Shown piece after piece: positions 62,901 to 64,000 of a stretch of DNA of 64,000 nt; the stretch's first letter is position 1, and every line of letters starts with the position of its first letter. The notes below the pieces were generated by a model that saw nothing but the letters and a program-made list of their open reading frames with translations, did no database searches and was not told the DNA's origin. The translations under genes and the position numbers were made by a program. The stretch spans positions 62,001-126,000 of the forward strand of contig NW_027077404.1 of NCBI RefSeq assembly GCF_963924675.1, given 5' to 3'. The stretch comes from Phocoena phocoena (lineage: Eukaryota; Chordata; Mammalia; Artiodactyla; Phocoenidae).

Positions 62901-64000
62901 GGTCCTATAGCTTACGGAAATTAAAATCAAAAACAGACAGCCACCCCAATATTTGAGACGGCTGTGTTCACAAGAAGCTCGTCTACAGTATCAGGTAAAT
63001 ATCCCAGAAAGCAAAAAATGGATAAAGAACTTGTGGCACGTACGTACAATGCAATATCACTCAGCAATGAAATCTGTGTCATCAGGCCCATAGCGGCATA
63101 GTGAGTGGATGCAGGTACGGTGATTCTACGTGAACTACGTCACACAGAAAAAGAAACATCATAAGATATCACGAATACACGGAATGTAAACTTGACTACA
63201 CATGAACTGAATTACAAAATAGAAAAGGGTCTCAAATTTAGAAAACCAACTAGTGCTTGCTTATGGGGAAAGGTGCCTTGGGGTGCTGCATAAAACCAGA
63301 GACTGAAATTAGCACAGATAACTTTCCATAAGCCCAATATGTAATAGACAAGACCTACTCCTTGCTCAACGAAATGGACCCAACACCACATATTCAACGC
63401 CTAGGAATATACCTGACTAGGAAGAATCTTAAAACCCATGGATATATATGTCTCCGTAAGAGAATCAAGGGTGTGTACAGCGGCCGAAAGGCAGCAGTGA
63501 AAATCCGATAAATCCCATTATCAAAATAAATTTCGAAAACAAAACACAAAGACAGTGAAATAGAGAGCAATTCTTAAATAATTCACTCAGGGCATGTGAT
63601 GCAACCGGGATTGACCACATCTACACCCAGAGCTGGTTGAGACATAAGGCTGGACACTTCAGGCTGATAGCATTGGTGAGTTTAGGTGAGCAAATGCACA
63701 CGCTTTGAAGTCATACTGTATGGTACCTATTCCATGGGTCCCAACTCTTCAGGTTCAAGGGATTCTTCCTCCAGCTAAAACATGCATGTGAAACCCACAG
63801 TATGGTCCACCGTGTTATGGGGAAATGATTTAAAATGCATCTCAGTTTTCGTATCCTGGTCCTCGGGTTCACCATTCCAGATGATTTACTAACAGTCTCC
63901 CTGCTTGGAGAGTCAGTGCCTTTAACCTCCTGTTTGGCACAGCTTGCAATTTCTGTGCAAGATGAACAGGAATAGGGAGAACCAATGAGAGACTAGCTGT
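62901..64000 (+). repeat. Satellite unit 37 (type B, cut by window end)
   Basis: The first 1,100 bases of a type B unit. It reverts to gaattacaaaatag and tttaggtg, so the hybrid block ends at its left edge. Private cacacgctttg near 63698. Confidence 0.97.

Larger units (their letters stand above)
1..64000 (+). repeat. Satellite DNA array, 1,747-bp unit, 36.6 copies, single orientation
   Basis: The sequence at base 1 (ggtcctatagcttacgg) recurs at 1748, 3495, 5242 and so on to 62901. Neighbouring copies differ by scattered single-base changes and length is almost constant. Two versions exist. A reads tttgggacgg, agtaacagg, cccgtagc, cactaatac, gcttcat, gccaaat and gcataaacgc; B reads tttgagacgg, agtatcagg, cccatagc, cacgaatac, gctgcat, gcccaat and gccgaaaggc. 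They also differ to the right: A has tttcggtg and gcagaccc, B has tttaggtg and gcacaccc. Unit length, the L1 3' end and the mariner-like palindrome match what is known of the common cetacean satellite. That identity is inferred; the tandem structure is certain. Confidence 0.98.

Noticed and set aside
1..64000. CRISPR-like regular repeats
   Set aside because: The repeats are contiguous 1.75-kb units without spacers, of mammalian transposon origin.

Overview
The whole window is one satellite DNA array: 36 complete head-to-tail copies of a 1,747-bp unit plus a 1,100-bp partial copy at the right end, all in one orientation. There is no gene, no RNA gene and no non-repeat sequence, and the array runs off both ends. 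33 of the 36 complete copies are exactly 1,747 bp; copy 11 is 4 bp longer, and copies 22 and 24 are 2 bp longer.

Organism. About 1.1 kb of each unit reads as the decayed 3' end of a LINE-1 (L1) element in the version typical of laurasiatherian mammals (end of ORF2, 3' UTR, A-rich tail). Inside that L1 sequence lies a 72-bp palindrome whose arm resembles the terminal inverted repeat of a mariner-type element common in cetartiodactyl genomes. These two parts, with a unit of about 1.75 kb, fit the 'common cetacean satellite' described by Arnason and co-workers (about 1.75 kb in most whales, about 1.58 kb in dolphins and relatives). I therefore infer whale heterochromatin. This rests on remembered sequence families and was not searched.

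Unit layout, numbered from the first base of the window: 1-648, L1 ORF2 end, 3' UTR and A-rich tail; 649 to about 1290, unrecognised sequence with two small hairpins; about 1300-1433, further L1 ORF2; 1439-1510, the mariner-like palindrome; 1520-1747, L1 ORF2 running into the next unit.

Array layout. Two main unit versions, A and B, differ at many linked sites. Copies 1-3 are a local A-like group whose copies 2 and 3 have B-type beginnings. Copies 4-9 show a three-unit pattern with A/B hybrids. Copies 9 and 12 carry the most divergent sequence. Copies 13-29 alternate strictly B-A-B-A, a two-unit (about 3,494 bp) higher-order repeat, with very recent duplications of two-unit blocks. Copies 30-31 are consecutive B units. 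Copies 32-36 are one B/A hybrid amplified five times. Copy 37 is B again.

The minus-strand reading frames of 61-127 codons recur only because the DNA recurs, and I do not call them genes. The most interesting object is the palindrome. It is perfect in 22 of 36 copies although its L1 surroundings are heavily decayed, and 13 of its 14 damaged copies carry a CpG transition.
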